Shown: positions 16,979-25,864, counted from the stretch's first letter. The stretch: DNA of 64,000 bases from CADEEL01 sp050246475 (GCA_050246475.1 JBFWVZ010000003.1:62001-126000); one strand, 5' to 3'. A program made the numbers and translations. Notes: generated from the sequence alone by a model not told the origin.

Positions 16979-19150
16979 TCAGTTGCTCTCGCCCGGAACA
17001 GGAAACCCACGGCTTCGCAGCAGGGGCGCTTCGCTGGGTTCGTGGCCGGTGAAGCCGACGAAGGCTTGCATCGGCGTGCGCAGGTTGCCGGCGCAGAAGA
17101 TGTATTCGCAGAAGCGCGCCGCGGTTGCTGGATCGAACGGATTGCCCGTCGAGACGAAGGAATTGTACGCGTCTTCCTCCAACACTTCGGCCCAGAGGTA
17201 GCCGTAATAGCCGGCCGAGTAATCGTTGGTGAACACGTGCCCGAAGTGCGGCAGGCGGTGGCGCATGATGATTTCGCGCGGCATGCCGATGGCGGCGAGA
17301 TCCTGGCGTTCGAACGCGTTGGCGTCGAAGTTCGCCGGGATGTTCGTTTGCAGCGCCAGATCCATCTCCACGATGCCGGAGCCGAGGAACTCGACCGTCT
17401 CCCAGCCTTGGTTGAAGGTCGCGGCGCGGCGGATGCGTTCAACGAGCGCGGGCGGGATCGATTGGCCCTGCGCATTGACCGCATAGCGCGTGAGGATCGG
17501 ATCGGTGGAGAGCCAGTGTTCATACACTTGGCTCGGGAACTCGACGAAATCGCCCGCGACGTTGGTGCCCGAGAGCGTCGGGTACGTCACGGTGGAGAGG
17601 AGGCCGTGCATCGAGTGGCCGAACTCGTGGAAGAGCGTCGTCGCATCGTCCCATGAGAGGAGCACGGGCTGGCCGGCCGCGGCGCGGTTGAAGTTGAGGC
17701 AATTGTAAACGACGGGCAGCTGCTCATCGCCGTTGGGCAGGCGATACTGATCGCGCCAGGAGCTCATCCAGGCGCCGCTATCCTTCGTGGGGCGCGCGTA
17801 GGGATCGAGATAATAGAGGCCGATCATGCGGCCGCCGCGATGGACTTCGTAAGCCGTGACGCCGTCGGCCCAGACAGGAATGTCCGTGCGCGGAACGAAG
17901 GTGACGCCCCAGAGGCGTTCGGCGGTGTTGAACATGGCGGCGACCATGTTGTCGAGCTGGAGATAGGGGCGCACCTCGCTCTCGGAGAGATCGTATTCGG
18001 CGGCGCGCAGGCGCTCCGCGTAATAGCGCCAATCCCAGGCTTCGAGCGTGGCGCCGGGAACGTCGGCGCGCAGCATTTGCTGGAGGCGCACGCGATCGCG
18101 GTTGACCGCTTCGACCGCCGGCGCCCAGACGCGCATCATCAGCTCACGCGCGCGCTGCGGATTTTCGGCCATGCGGTCCGCAGTTTGATAGTGCGCCCAG
18201 CTTTCGAAGCCGAGCAGGCGCGCTTTCTCCAGGCGCAGCTGCGAGATTTCGCGGATGAGCGCGTTGTTGTTGTACTGGTTCTGATTGTCCCCGCGCGCGG
18301 CCCAGGCGCGGAAGGCGCGCTCGCGCAGATCGCGGCGCGGCGAATAGGTGAGGAAGGGCTCGACGCTCGAACGCTGCAGAGTGATGAGCGAGACGCCGGG
18401 GCGATTGAGGCTGTTGCCCGCTTCGCGCGCCGCATCGCGGACGGAATCCGGCAGGCCTTCGAGATCGCGCGCGGTGAGCTCCATCGTCCACGCCGCCGTA
18501 TCGGCCACCATGTTCTGTTGGAATTGCGCGCCGAGCGTTGAGAGGCGCTCGTCAATCGCGGCAAGGCGCGTGCGGCCCGCTTCGTCGAGCAGCGCGCCGT
18601 TGCGCACGAACCCGATGTGAATGCGCTCAAGCAGACGCGCTTGTTCCGGCGTCATGCTCATGGCGGCGCGGTTCTCGTAGACGGCGTGGATGCGCTGGAA
18701 GAGCGCCTGGTTGAGCGCGACCGCGCTGTCATGGCGCGCGAGCAGCGGCTCGGCTTCCGTCTGCACGGCGGCGAGCGCTTCGGTGAGGTTTGCCGACGTC
18801 ATCCCGCTATAGACGCTGCGGATGCGCCCAAGCGTGCGGCCGGAATATTCGAACGCGACGACCGTGTTCTCGAACGTGGGCGGCGCGGGGTTTGCCGTGA
18901 TGGCGGCGATCTCGGCGTCATGCACGGCGATGCCGTAATTGAGCGCGGGAATGAAATGCGCTTCGCGGATGCGATCGAACGGCGGCGTGGCGTAGGGCGT
19001 CGTCCATTCTTCCACCAAGGGATTGTCCGCCGGGCGCGCGATGCCGGAGAGATCGGCGACGGGCGCGGCGTCCGTTTGCGGCGCGACGCTCGCGCAGCCG
19101 GCCATGGCCGCGAGAAGAAGAATGGCTGCCGCCGTTTTGATGATGCGCAC
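16979..19150 (-). CDS. dcp: Peptidase M3 family lipoprotein (peptidyl-dipeptidase Dcp-like)
   Basis: 723 residues from GTG 19150. A signal peptide ends in a lipobox (LLAAMAGC), so it is an envelope lipoprotein, unlike cytosolic E. coli Dcp. Zinc motif HEFGH at 508-512, followed by the second glutamate region EFPSQVYEHW, defines M3A metallopeptidases (oligopeptidase A/Dcp). The C-terminal DYSAGYYGYLWAEV motif is also typical. An earlier TTG start at 19165 is possible, but GTG 19150 has GGGGAG seven bases upstream, which would lie inside the coding region otherwise. It likely trims oligopeptides at the cell surface or in the periplasm. Confidence 0.9.
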   Translation of the reverse strand: MRIIKTAAAILLLAAMAGCASVAPQTDAAPVADLSGIARPADNPLVEEWTTPYATPPFDRIREAHFIPALNYGIAVHDAEIAAITANPAPPTFENTVVAFEYSGRTLGRIRSVYSGMTSANLTEALAAVQTEAEPLLARHDSAVALNQALFQRIHAVYENRAAMSMTPEQARLLERIHIGFVRNGALLDEAGRTRLAAIDERLSTLGAQFQQNMVADTAAWTMELTARDLEGLPDSVRDAAREAGNSLNRPGVSLITLQRSSVEPFLTYSPRRDLRERAFRAWAARGDNQNQYNNNALIREISQLRLEKARLLGFESWAHYQTADRMAENPQRARELMMRVWAPAVEAVNRDRVRLQQMLRADVPGATLEAWDWRYYAERLRAAEYDLSESEVRPYLQLDNMVAAMFNTAERLWGVTFVPRTDIPVWADGVTAYEVHRGGRMIGLYYLDPYARPTKDSGAWMSSWRDQYRLPNGDEQLPVVYNCLNFNRAAAGQPVLLSWDDATTLFHEFGHSMHGLLSTVTYPTLSGTNVAGDFVEFPSQVYEHWLSTDPILTRYAVNAQGQSIPPALVERIRRAATFNQGWETVEFLGSGIVEMDLALQTNIPANFDANAFERQDLAAIGMPREIIMRHRLPHFGHVFTNDYSAGYYGYLWAEVLEEDAYNSFVSTGNPFDPATAARFCEYIFCAGNLRTPMQAFVGFTGHEPSEAPLLRSRGFPVPGESN

Positions 19151-19184
19151 GGGAACGCTCCCCAAGATTGTGATTTGGCCGGGA

Positions 19185-19211
19185 AAGTAGCGGGCGGGGA
19201 AGCGCGATCAA
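19185..19211 (-). promoter_or_regulatory. Possible promoter of the M3 peptidase gene
   Basis: Minus strand: TTGATC (19211-19206), 15-base spacer, CTACTT (19190-19185), 34 bases before the GTG. The spacer is short, so this is weak. Confidence 0.3.
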
Positions 19212-19246
19212 GGTCCGCCGGTCGCAGCGCGCGGCGGTGAGCAGCG

Positions 19247-20470
19247 TCAGATGGCCCCAGCCGCGCGGAGGCGCGCGATTTCCGCGTCCGGGAGAGAGAG
19301 GAGGCTGCGCAGGACGGAATCCGTATCGGCGCCCAAAGCGGGCGGGGCGATGCGCGGTTCGGGGGGCGTCGCGCTCATGCGGATCGGGTTGGCGACGAGC
19401 GTCATCGCCGTTCCGTCCGGGCGCGCCATTTGCTGCGCGGCGCCGCGCGCTTTGACATGCGGATCTGCGAAGACGGCGTCGATATTGTTGATCGGCCCGC
19501 ACGGCACGCCTGCCTTCTCGAGCAGCGCGATCCAATCGTGCGTGGTGCGCGTTTTGAGAACGGGCTTGAGCGCGGCAACGAGCGCGTCGCGATTGTGCAC
19601 GCGCGCGGAGGCTTTGGCGAAGCGTTCATCGTCCGCCATCGCGGCGCAGCCGGCGTGGGTGCAGAAGTTCTTGAACTGCCCGTCATTGCCGACGGCGAGG
19701 ACGAGGAAGCCATCCGCCGTTTCGAACACTTGATAGGGCGCGATGTTGGGGTGCGCGTTGCCCATGCGCGTGGGCGCTTGGCCGCCGACGAAATAGTTCA
19801 TCGCTTGGTTCGCGAGCATCGCGGCCTGGCTATCGAGCAGCGAGATGTCGATGTGCTGGCCTTCGCCAGTGCGCTCGGCGTGGCGGAGTGCTGCGAGGAT
19901 CGCGACTGTCGCGTACATGCCGGAGAAGAGATCGGCGACCGCGACGCCCACTTTCATCGGCTCCGCGCCCGGCGCGCCATCGGCTTGGCCGGTGATGCTC
20001 ATCAAGCCGCCCATGGCTTGAATGAGATAATCGTAGCCGGCGCGCGGCGCGTAGGGCCCGGTTTGGCCGAAGCCCGTGATGGAGCAATAGACGAGCGCGG
20101 GATTGAGCGCGGCGATGCTTGCGAAATCGAGCCCGTACTTCTTCAAGCCGCCGAGCTTGAAATTCTCCACCATGATCTGACACGAGGGCGCGAGCGCGCG
20201 GACGAGTTCGCCGCCTTCGGGCTTCGTGAAATCGATGGTGACGGAGCGCTTGTTGCGGTTGGCGGAGAGATAATAGGCGGCGTCGCCCTGCTCGCCTTCC
20301 GGCGTCTTGAGGAAGGGAGGGCCCCAGTGGCGCGTGTCATCGCCCGCGCCAGGCTTTTCGATCTTGATGACCTCCGCGCCCAGATCGCCGAGGATTTGCG
20401 TGGACCACGGCCCCGCGAGCACGCGGGAAAGATCGAGCACGCGGATGCCGTGAAGTGCGCCGGAAGTCAT
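19247..20470 (-). CDS. CaiB/BaiF family (class III) CoA-transferase
   Basis: 407 residues from ATG 20470. Hallmarks are the opening LHGIRVLDLSRVLAGPWSTQILGDLGAEVIKIEKP, the YYLSANRNKRSVTIDF motif, GFGQTGPYAPRAGYDYLIQAMGGLMSITG and a catalytic-type aspartate in SLLDSQAAM. These enzymes move CoA between carboxylic acids (formyl, succinyl and 2-methylacyl-CoA types); the substrate here is not determinable. A longer frame to 20884 is an antisense shadow of the next gene and is rejected. It ends 97 bases upstream of the M3 gene on the same strand and is divergent from the 20598 gene. Confidence 0.92.
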   Translation of the reverse strand: MTSGALHGIRVLDLSRVLAGPWSTQILGDLGAEVIKIEKPGAGDDTRHWGPPFLKTPEGEQGDAAYYLSANRNKRSVTIDFTKPEGGELVRALAPSCQIMVENFKLGGLKKYGLDFASIAALNPALVYCSITGFGQTGPYAPRAGYDYLIQAMGGLMSITGQADGAPGAEPMKVGVAVADLFSGMYATVAILAALRHAERTGEGQHIDISLLDSQAAMLANQAMNYFVGGQAPTRMGNAHPNIAPYQVFETADGFLVLAVGNDGQFKNFCTHAGCAAMADDERFAKASARVHNRDALVAALKPVLKTRTTHDWIALLEKAGVPCGPINNIDAVFADPHVKARGAAQQMARPDGTAMTLVANPIRMSATPPEPRIAPPALGADTDSVLRSLLSLPDAEIARLRAAGAI

Positions 20471-20597
20471 GGCGGCGGACTTGGCCTGATCCCCTTGGTC
20501 GCGCAAGAGGCGCCGTTCGTCGCGAACGCCGCAATCGGCGCCGTCGCGCCGCATTGGGGCCTCGGTCCAGCGGCACGGCCCCGCGCGGGAGGAAATC

Positions 20598-21371
20598 ATG
20601 CTGCATTTGACTCGGCGCGGCCTTGTGGCCGGCGGCGCGCTTGCGTTGGCACTGCCAAGCTGCGCGAGCGCGCAGACGGAAGAGCTGACGCTAGACGACG
20701 TTTTGGCGCGCCATACGCAGGCGCGCGGCGGCGCCGCGGCGCTCGACGCGATCCGCAATACGCGGAACGACGCGACGATTGTCGAGCCGTCTTTCACCGT
20801 GCGGGGGACGTACATTGCCAACACGGATGGGCTGATGCGCGTAGACGTGTTCGCGGAAGGCCAGCGCGTCTTTAGCGAGGGCATCGATGCGGAAGGCGCG
20901 TGGAGCCGCCAAGGCGGCGATGCGCCTGTCGAGCCGGCCTCGGAGACCGCGCGCGCCGCACTCTATCACGGCGTGGAGTTCAATCTGTTCGGCCTGCACG
21001 CATTCCCTGGGCGCGGCCACGCAATCACGCTGGAGGGGCGCGAGGCCATCGACGGGACGAATTACTACGTGTTGAAGATCGTCATGCGCGATGGGTTCGA
21101 AACGTATCGCTACATCGATCCCGCTACATGGCTCAGCACACGCAGGCGTGACGTGCGCGCGCTCCACCCGGACGTGGATCCAACGACACGCCTTCTTGAA
21201 ACGATCGCGAGCGACTGGCGCCCGGTGAACGGCGTCCTCTCGTCTTTCGCCTGGGAGCAGCGCGACGTGGCGCACGATGCGCAGGTGCAAACCGGGACGA
21301 TCCATTCCCTGGAGTACAACGCCGCCATTCCCGACGCGGCATTTGCGCGGGGCGCGCCGCCCTCGCTATAG
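20598..21371 (+). CDS. Exported LolA-like (outer-membrane lipoprotein-sorting fold) protein
   Basis: 257 residues from ATG 20598 with gggaggaa before it. The N-terminus TRRGLVAGGALALALPSCASAQ has twin arginines and a hydrophobic core, so Tat export or a lipid anchor at the cysteine of SC is possible. The mature part begins with LDDVLARHTQARGGAAALDAIRNTR, the usual opening of periplasmic proteins annotated as outer-membrane lipoprotein-sorting or DUF-type LolA-fold proteins. It is 7 bases ahead of the channel gene and probably cotranscribed with it. It is not the true LolA. Confidence 0.65.
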   Translation: MLHLTRRGLVAGGALALALPSCASAQTEELTLDDVLARHTQARGGAAALDAIRNTRNDATIVEPSFTVRGTYIANTDGLMRVDVFAEGQRVFSEGIDAEGAWSRQGGDAPVEPASETARAALYHGVEFNLFGLHAFPGRGHAITLEGREAIDGTNYYVLKIVMRDGFETYRYIDPATWLSTRRRDVRALHPDVDPTTRLLETIASDWRPVNGVLSSFAWEQRDVAHDAQVQTGTIHSLEYNAAIPDAAFARGAPPSL

Positions 21372-21378
21372 GGAGGCG

Positions 21379-22146
21379 ATGACTCTCCGCTCGCGGCTGC
21401 GCGATCTCTATTTCGGCCGGGACGCCGAGGCCCTGAAATTTCAAGCCGCGATGACGTGGCTCGATCTGCTTATCATCGGCTTCTTCATCGCCGCGAACTT
21501 CATCCGCGAGGAGCCGTGGTTCATCTATGTGGACTACGCGATCGCGGCGTTCCTGGCGATCGACATGGCGGCGAAATATTTCGCGCTCGGCAGCGTGCAG
21601 CGCTGGCTCAAATACCCCACGACCTGGGTCGATCTCGTTGTGCTGGCGACATTGCTTGTGCCGGCGTTCTATAATTTCGGCTTCCTGCGCATCCTCAGGC
21701 TCTGGTCCCTCGCGCATCGCGAGCGCACCTGGAACGTGCTGGGCGGCGGGCGCTGGGACGACACCTATGTCGAGGATTTGACCAAGGCCATCGTCAATCT
21801 CGTCGTGTTCGTATTTCTGGCGTCGGGCTTCGCCTATGCGTTTTTCGGCGGGCCCGGCCACGAGATCGTGACGTTCATCGACGCGGTCTATTTCACGGTC
21901 ACGTCCCTCACCACGACAGGCTACGGCGACATCACGCTCGATTCCCAAGTCGGGCGTCTCTTCATGATCGCGCTGATGATCACGGGCATCTCGCTCTTCT
22001 TCGCCGTGGCGCAGAAAGCGTTCGCCGCGCACAAGCGGCGCATCCATTGCGCGCATTGCAAGCTCGACCGCCACGAGCCGGACGCGCGCTTCTGCCGCGC
22101 CTGCGGCGAACGCCTTCCCGAGCAGGAGCGGGACGAGGCGGCCTAG
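21379..22146 (+). CDS. Voltage-gated-type potassium channel with C-terminal zinc ribbon
   Basis: 255 residues from ATG 21379 (gggagg ribosome site). About five or six membrane segments; the S4-like part FLRILRLWSLAHRER is short. The pore has the selectivity filter TTTGYGD at 178-184. After the last helix comes a cytosolic tail with CAHC...CRAC, a four-cysteine zinc ribbon, in place of the usual RCK or cyclic-nucleotide domain. It should conduct K+ as a tetramer. The 3' end overlaps the convergent gene by the four bases CTAG, each strand reading a TAG stop. Confidence 0.85.
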   Translation: MTLRSRLRDLYFGRDAEALKFQAAMTWLDLLIIGFFIAANFIREEPWFIYVDYAIAAFLAIDMAAKYFALGSVQRWLKYPTTWVDLVVLATLLVPAFYNFGFLRILRLWSLAHRERTWNVLGGGRWDDTYVEDLTKAIVNLVVFVFLASGFAYAFFGGPGHEIVTFIDAVYFTVTSLTTTGYGDITLDSQVGRLFMIALMITGISLFFAVAQKAFAAHKRRIHCAHCKLDRHEPDARFCRACGERLPEQERDEAA

Positions 22147-23408
22147 AGCTTCGCCCGGATTTTCGCCCAGGCTTCCTCGAGCGCGTCTCGATGCTTGGGC
22201 GCGGCGATGTGGATGAGGGCGTGTGCGCGCGCGATCATATCCATCCCGTCGAGATCGACCGCGCCGTGCTCGGTGACGACGATGGGCGCATCCGCGCGCG
22301 AAAGCGTGACCGCGCCGGCCGGAAGACGCGGCACGATGCGGCTGGTTTCATCCTTGCCTTCCGCGTGGAGCGCCACGATGGCGCGCCCGCCGGGCGCCGC
22401 GCGCGCGCCGCGCACATAATCGCCGAGCCCGCCGATGCTGGCGATCTGCTGGGCGCCGGCGAACTCCGCATTCACTTGGCCGAATAGATCGACTTCGAGA
22501 CACGCATTGATCGCGACGAGATTTTCGATGCGGCTGACGACGGAATAGGAATGCGTGTGCTGCACCGGCATGAGCTTCAGGCGCCATTCCTTGCCCATGC
22601 GCTCGTAGAGACGCTCCGAGCCGATGACGGCGCCGGTAGTGATCGCGCCCGGCTCATCGGCAATGCCGCCGGCGTCCAAGAGCGGCAGCACTGCATCGCT
22701 CACCATGCCGGAGAAGATTTTGAGCCGCTCCTTATCCTTGAGGGCGGAAACGATGGAAGTGGGCAAACGGCCGATGCCCATCTGGATGACGTCATCGTCG
22801 CGCACCATCGCGGCAACGCGCTTTGCGATTGCCGCGGCGCCGGCGGCGGGCTTGGGCGTATCCATCGTGGCGAGCGGCTCGTCGATCTCGACGATGGCGT
22901 CCGCCGCATTGATCGCCATGCGCGGCGCTTCTTCCGTCGCGGGCATCTGCGCGTTGACGAGCGCGATCGTGTAGTCGGCGCGGCCGATGAGCGTCGGGCC
23001 GAAATCGGCGGAGAGCCCAAACGCGCACTTCTTGTTTCCGTCCTGCTTGGAGACGTGAAGGATCGCGACGGACATTTCCCGCGCCATGATGAGATGCGCG
23101 ACCTGGGAATAGTGCGCGGGCGTAAGGCTTGCGCGGCCTTTCGCGAGTGCATCGCGCAGCTCCGGGATCATCAAAAAGAGATCGAGCCGCGCGCTTTCAT
23201 GCAGCGACGAATAATCGAACGCGTTCACGCCCGGCAGGAAGACGCCGCAGAAAGTGAGGTCCGCCGCCGTCTGCGGATTCTTTTGCCAGGCCTCGCGCAA
23301 CGCGAGCGGCTCGGCGCAGCCGCCGGGAATGAAGACGCGCCGCTCTCCTTTCGCGCGCTTGGCGATCTCGATGACTGCTTCGTCCGGCGTGAGGCGCCGC
23401 GGCGGCAT
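22143..23408 (-). CDS. Acetyl-CoA hydrolase/transferase family protein
   Basis: 421 residues from ATG 23408. It has the two-lobed class I CoA-transferase fold seen in acetyl-CoA hydrolases, succinyl-CoA:acetate and 4-hydroxybutyrate CoA-transferases: RRVFIPGGCAEPLALREAW, MGIGRLPTSIVSALKD, and a C-terminal block VVTEHGAVDLDG. Its start overlaps the stop of the thioesterase gene (ATGA), so the pair is cotranscribed and translationally coupled. Both act on acyl-CoAs; the physiological substrate is unknown. It is slightly short compared with acetate-specific Cat1/Ach1 enzymes, which favours a 4-hydroxybutyrate-type member. Confidence 0.85.
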   Translation of the reverse strand: MPPRRLTPDEAVIEIAKRAKGERRVFIPGGCAEPLALREAWQKNPQTAADLTFCGVFLPGVNAFDYSSLHESARLDLFLMIPELRDALAKGRASLTPAHYSQVAHLIMAREMSVAILHVSKQDGNKKCAFGLSADFGPTLIGRADYTIALVNAQMPATEEAPRMAINAADAIVEIDEPLATMDTPKPAAGAAAIAKRVAAMVRDDDVIQMGIGRLPTSIVSALKDKERLKIFSGMVSDAVLPLLDAGGIADEPGAITTGAVIGSERLYERMGKEWRLKLMPVQHTHSYSVVSRIENLVAINACLEVDLFGQVNAEFAGAQQIASIGGLGDYVRGARAAPGGRAIVALHAEGKDETSRIVPRLPAGAVTLSRADAPIVVTEHGAVDLDGMDMIARAHALIHIAAPKHRDALEEAWAKIRAKL

Positions 23409-24199
23409 CAGCGCGGCGCGATGACGAGCGACTGCGTCGCGCGCCCGAATGCGCCCTTCTGATCGGAGAGCGCGCCGAACGCCGTGCCGCGCCCATCGTC
23501 GGACACCCAGCCTGTCGCTTCGAGCATCATCCACTCGCCTTCGGGCGGGCGCGCGAAATGGATGGTGAGATCGGCGTTGATGAAGGTCCACTTCTCCCAC
23601 TCAAGCGCGCCGGACATGCCGTTGCAGAAATCGGCGGTGATCGCGGCGCGGATGATGGGAGAAGTTTCTTCGCCGCCGATGAAGGGGCGGTTCACCTTGA
23701 ACCAGATGGGCGGTGCGTTCTTATCGCGGAAGCGCCCATCCGCGAGGCGAATGTCGAGGCTGTTTGCGAGGCCGGCTGGCGCGAAGCCATCGAGGCGTTG
23801 GCTTTCTTCCGGTTGCTTCCAGCGCTGCGCGGGCGGGCGCACGATGAGCGGCGTATCGACCGCGAGCTTGCGGATGCGCAGCGCCGTCGCGCGCGTCACC
23901 TCTTTTCCATCCGCATACAGAGAAAGCTGCGCGAGCTGGATTTGGCGGCCTTCGCGCACGATCTCCGTGCGAATTTCAAGCGGCGCGATCGGCACAGGCC
24001 GCATGAGATCGACCGTGAGCCGGGAGAGATGCATCGGCGCCGGCGCGGGCAGGCGATCGGCCCACCAGGCGAGGAGCGCCGTCGGCGCGCCACCGTGCTG
24101 GGCGTTCACATCCCACGGGCCGTGGGTGAAACGGCTCGGATGCGCAACGTTCCCGTCGAGCGTGAAGAAGGGTTCGGTGAAATCCCCGGCGTCGGCCAT
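23408..24199 (-). CDS. Acyl-CoA thioesterase, double hotdog (TesB-like)
   Basis: 263 residues from ATG 24199; 55 extra in-frame codons upstream read through the repeat and are excluded. It has two hotdog halves. The first carries HPSRFTHGPWDVNAQHGGAPTALLAWWADR, the second ends with GEWMMLEATGWVSDDGRGTAFGALSDQKGAFGRATQSL, typical of TesB-like thioesterases. It hydrolyses acyl-CoA thioesters in the cytosol. The chain-length preference is not visible. It is followed directly by the CoA hydrolase/transferase gene. Confidence 0.85.
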   Translation of the reverse strand: MADAGDFTEPFFTLDGNVAHPSRFTHGPWDVNAQHGGAPTALLAWWADRLPAPAPMHLSRLTVDLMRPVPIAPLEIRTEIVREGRQIQLAQLSLYADGKEVTRATALRIRKLAVDTPLIVRPPAQRWKQPEESQRLDGFAPAGLANSLDIRLADGRFRDKNAPPIWFKVNRPFIGGEETSPIIRAAITADFCNGMSGALEWEKWTFINADLTIHFARPPEGEWMMLEATGWVSDDGRGTAFGALSDQKGAFGRATQSLVIAPR

Positions 24200-24249
24200 C
24201 ACCGGGGTATGGGCGCCGGGGGCGGGCGGCGCAAGGGTTGGGAGGCTGA

Positions 24250-24402
24250 CGCTGCGGAGCACTCCCTCCCCCTGGAGGGGGGAGGGGCGGGGAGGGGGTG
24301 AGATCGCGAGCGCTCCCGTCGCTATTGGCGGCTGTCGCCGCAACAGCTGCTCACCCCACCCCAAGCCCCTCCCCCTCTAGGGGAGGGGCTTCCAGTTTCG
24401 TC
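24250..24402. repeat. Family A double-hairpin repeat between HMCES-like and thioesterase genes
   Basis: Left unit CCCTCCCCCTGGAGGGGGGAGGG with ggggagggggtgag, right unit ctcaccccaccccaag with CCCCTCCCCCTCTAGGGGAGGGG; the two are reverse complements of each other. It fills most of the 213-base gap at 24200-24412, in which no gene is seen. Confidence 0.75.
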
Positions 24403-24412
24403 CGGATGCGGA

Positions 24413-25102
24413 TCATTCCTCCGGGATAAGCGGCTCCAACGCCGGTTCGGCCATATCCTCCGCCGGAAAGCCGCCGCGCTGGATGGCGAACACCGCTTCT
24501 TCCGGCGCCTCGAGCCAATTCATCCATTCGCGGCGCGGCAGGATGAGCGGCATCGCCTTGGCGTGGATTGGGCGCACGACGTCGTTCGCTTCAGTGGTGA
24601 GGATCGTGAAGAGGAGATGCTCGCCGCTCACCGGATTCGATTTCGTGCCGCGCGTTCCAGTCCATGGGCGCCAGAGCGCGGCGAAGCAGAAGGCCTCGTC
24701 ATCCTTCAAGCGAAACCAGCGGCGTTGCTTGGGGGCCGTGTCCGTCCACTCGCAAAACTCGGAGACGGGCACAAGCGCGCGCCATTGCGGGCCAAGCCAC
24801 GGCTTCCAGTAGGGCGATGTGAGCGAGCGCGCGTTGACGACGGGGCGGGCGCCCGGCTCCACCGGCGGGAAGCCCCAGCGCATATCGACCATCTCGATCT
24901 CACCCGCCTTGTTCTTGCGGATGACGGGCGCGATGCGATCGGGGAAGACGTGATAGACGATTTCGCGCGCATCGCTCGCGGCTTCACGCACGGCGTCAAA
25001 ATTGAAGCTGCCTTGCGGGCCGGGGATGGGGCGCTTCGCGCGGCTCACATGCACCCAGCGCCATTCGCCGTCGATGAAGCGGAGCTTGTATTCGTTGCAC
25101 AT
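24413..25102 (-). CDS. SOS response-associated peptidase family protein (HMCES/YedK)
   Basis: 229 residues starting MCNEYK, so cysteine 2 becomes N-terminal after methionine removal, as required for the thiazolidine link to abasic sites. Other conserved parts are VNARS, the glutamate in PVSEFCEW and the histidine in IHAKAMPLIL. Family knowledge: these proteins shield ssDNA abasic sites by forming a DNA-protein crosslink. The common H-x-R-M-P form is HAKAMP here, which is a modest departure. No obvious LexA box was noticed upstream. It lies 20 bases downstream of nuoA on the same strand. Confidence 0.9.
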   Translation of the reverse strand: MCNEYKLRFIDGEWRWVHVSRAKRPIPGPQGSFNFDAVREAASDAREIVYHVFPDRIAPVIRKNKAGEIEMVDMRWGFPPVEPGARPVVNARSLTSPYWKPWLGPQWRALVPVSEFCEWTDTAPKQRRWFRLKDDEAFCFAALWRPWTGTRGTKSNPVSGEHLLFTILTTEANDVVRPIHAKAMPLILPRREWMNWLEAPEEAVFAIQRGGFPAEDMAEPALEPLIPEE

Positions 25103-25122
25103 CGGCCCGCGTCAGCGCGCGC

Positions 25123-25488
25123 TTACTCCCACTCGAGCGCGCCCTTCTTCCATTCGTAGATGAAGCCGACGGTCAGCACGCCCAGGAACGCCATCACCGA
25201 CCAGAAGCCGAAGACGCCCACATCGTCGAGTGAAAGCACCAGCGGAAAGAGAAACGCGACTTCGAGATCGAAGATGATGAAGAGGATGGAGACGAGATAG
25301 AAGCGCACGTCGAATTTCATGCGCGCGTCATCGAAGGCGTTGAAGCCGCACTCGTAGGCGGAATTCTTCTCGGTATCCGGGCTCTTAGGCGCGAGCACCC
25401 AGGCGGCCACCATAAAGCCCACGCCCATCGCCGTCGCGATGCCCAGGAAAATGAGGATCGGCAGATATTCGGTGAGAACGAGGCCCAT
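25123..25488 (-). CDS. nuoA: NADH-quinone oxidoreductase subunit A
   Basis: 121 residues with three membrane helices and the conserved loop SAYECGFNAFDDARMKFDVRFYLVSILFIIFDLEVAFL, diagnostic for NuoA (ND3). NuoA is part of the proton-pumping membrane arm near the quinone site. It is on the opposite strand and about 3.7 kb away from nuoB, whereas nuoA normally leads the operon. It keeps the full length and key residues, so it should be functional. It sits between a small unknown gene (44 bases upstream) and the HMCES-like gene (20 bases downstream), all on the minus strand. Confidence 0.96.
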   Translation of the reverse strand: MGLVLTEYLPILIFLGIATAMGVGFMVAAWVLAPKSPDTEKNSAYECGFNAFDDARMKFDVRFYLVSILFIIFDLEVAFLFPLVLSLDDVGVFGFWSVMAFLGVLTVGFIYEWKKGALEWE

Positions 25489-25532
25489 GGGGAGGGCCTA
25501 TCCCCGCCCGCACATTCGGGCAAGCCGGGCCG

Positions 25533-25769
25533 CTACTCCGCCGCGATGGCGTGCGCTTCGTCGCAGGCGTCGATCTCGGCCTTGTAGCAGCGGAAGAGCA
25601 TAGCGCCATCCGGCCCTATGATGCGCACGGCGATGACCCCGGGCGGCGTGAAGCGCAGCGTGTCGACAGCGCGCAGGCGCATCTCCGCGAGCGTCGTTTC
25701 ACCTTCGGCGAGACGAGCCGTTTCGTCGATGGCGCCGTCCACGTCGATCAACTCAATCCGAAAGCACAC
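25533..25769 (-). CDS. Small hypothetical protein upstream of nuoA
   Basis: 78 residues from GTG 25769, with GGAGAGG eight to nine bases upstream. No signal peptide or membrane helix. It resembles a small beta-rich domain (VIAVRIIGPDGAMLFRCYKAEIDA) and I recognise no family. It is 44 bases from nuoA in the same direction, so it may be cotranscribed. The Shine-Dalgarno sequence sits in the right arm of a seven-base-pair hairpin (25772-25795). Confidence 0.5.
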   Translation of the reverse strand: MCFRIELIDVDGAIDETARLAEGETTLAEMRLRAVDTLRFTPPGVIAVRIIGPDGAMLFRCYKAEIDACDEAHAIAAE

Positions 25770-25771
25770 GC

Positions 25772-25795
25772 GAACCTCTCCTTGGTGGGAGGTTC
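25772..25795 (-). promoter_or_regulatory. Hairpin covering the ribosome-binding site of the 25769 gene
   Basis: Minus strand GAACCTC...GAGGTTC, seven perfect base pairs with a ten-base loop. The GGAGAGG ribosome site lies partly in the loop and partly in the 3' arm, immediately before the GTG. It could limit translation initiation; seen as sequence only. Confidence 0.35.
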
Positions 25796-25864
25796 AATGC
25801 GCCGCGCAGGCTTCGGGTTCCGGCTGTACGCCGGCTTTTGCTTGAAACGAATGCGGAAAATGCA

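Noticed and set aside
20471..20884. N-terminal extension of the CoA-transferase gene
   Set aside because: It is antisense to the 20598 gene, and the family start is at MTSGALHGIRVLDLSRVLAGP.
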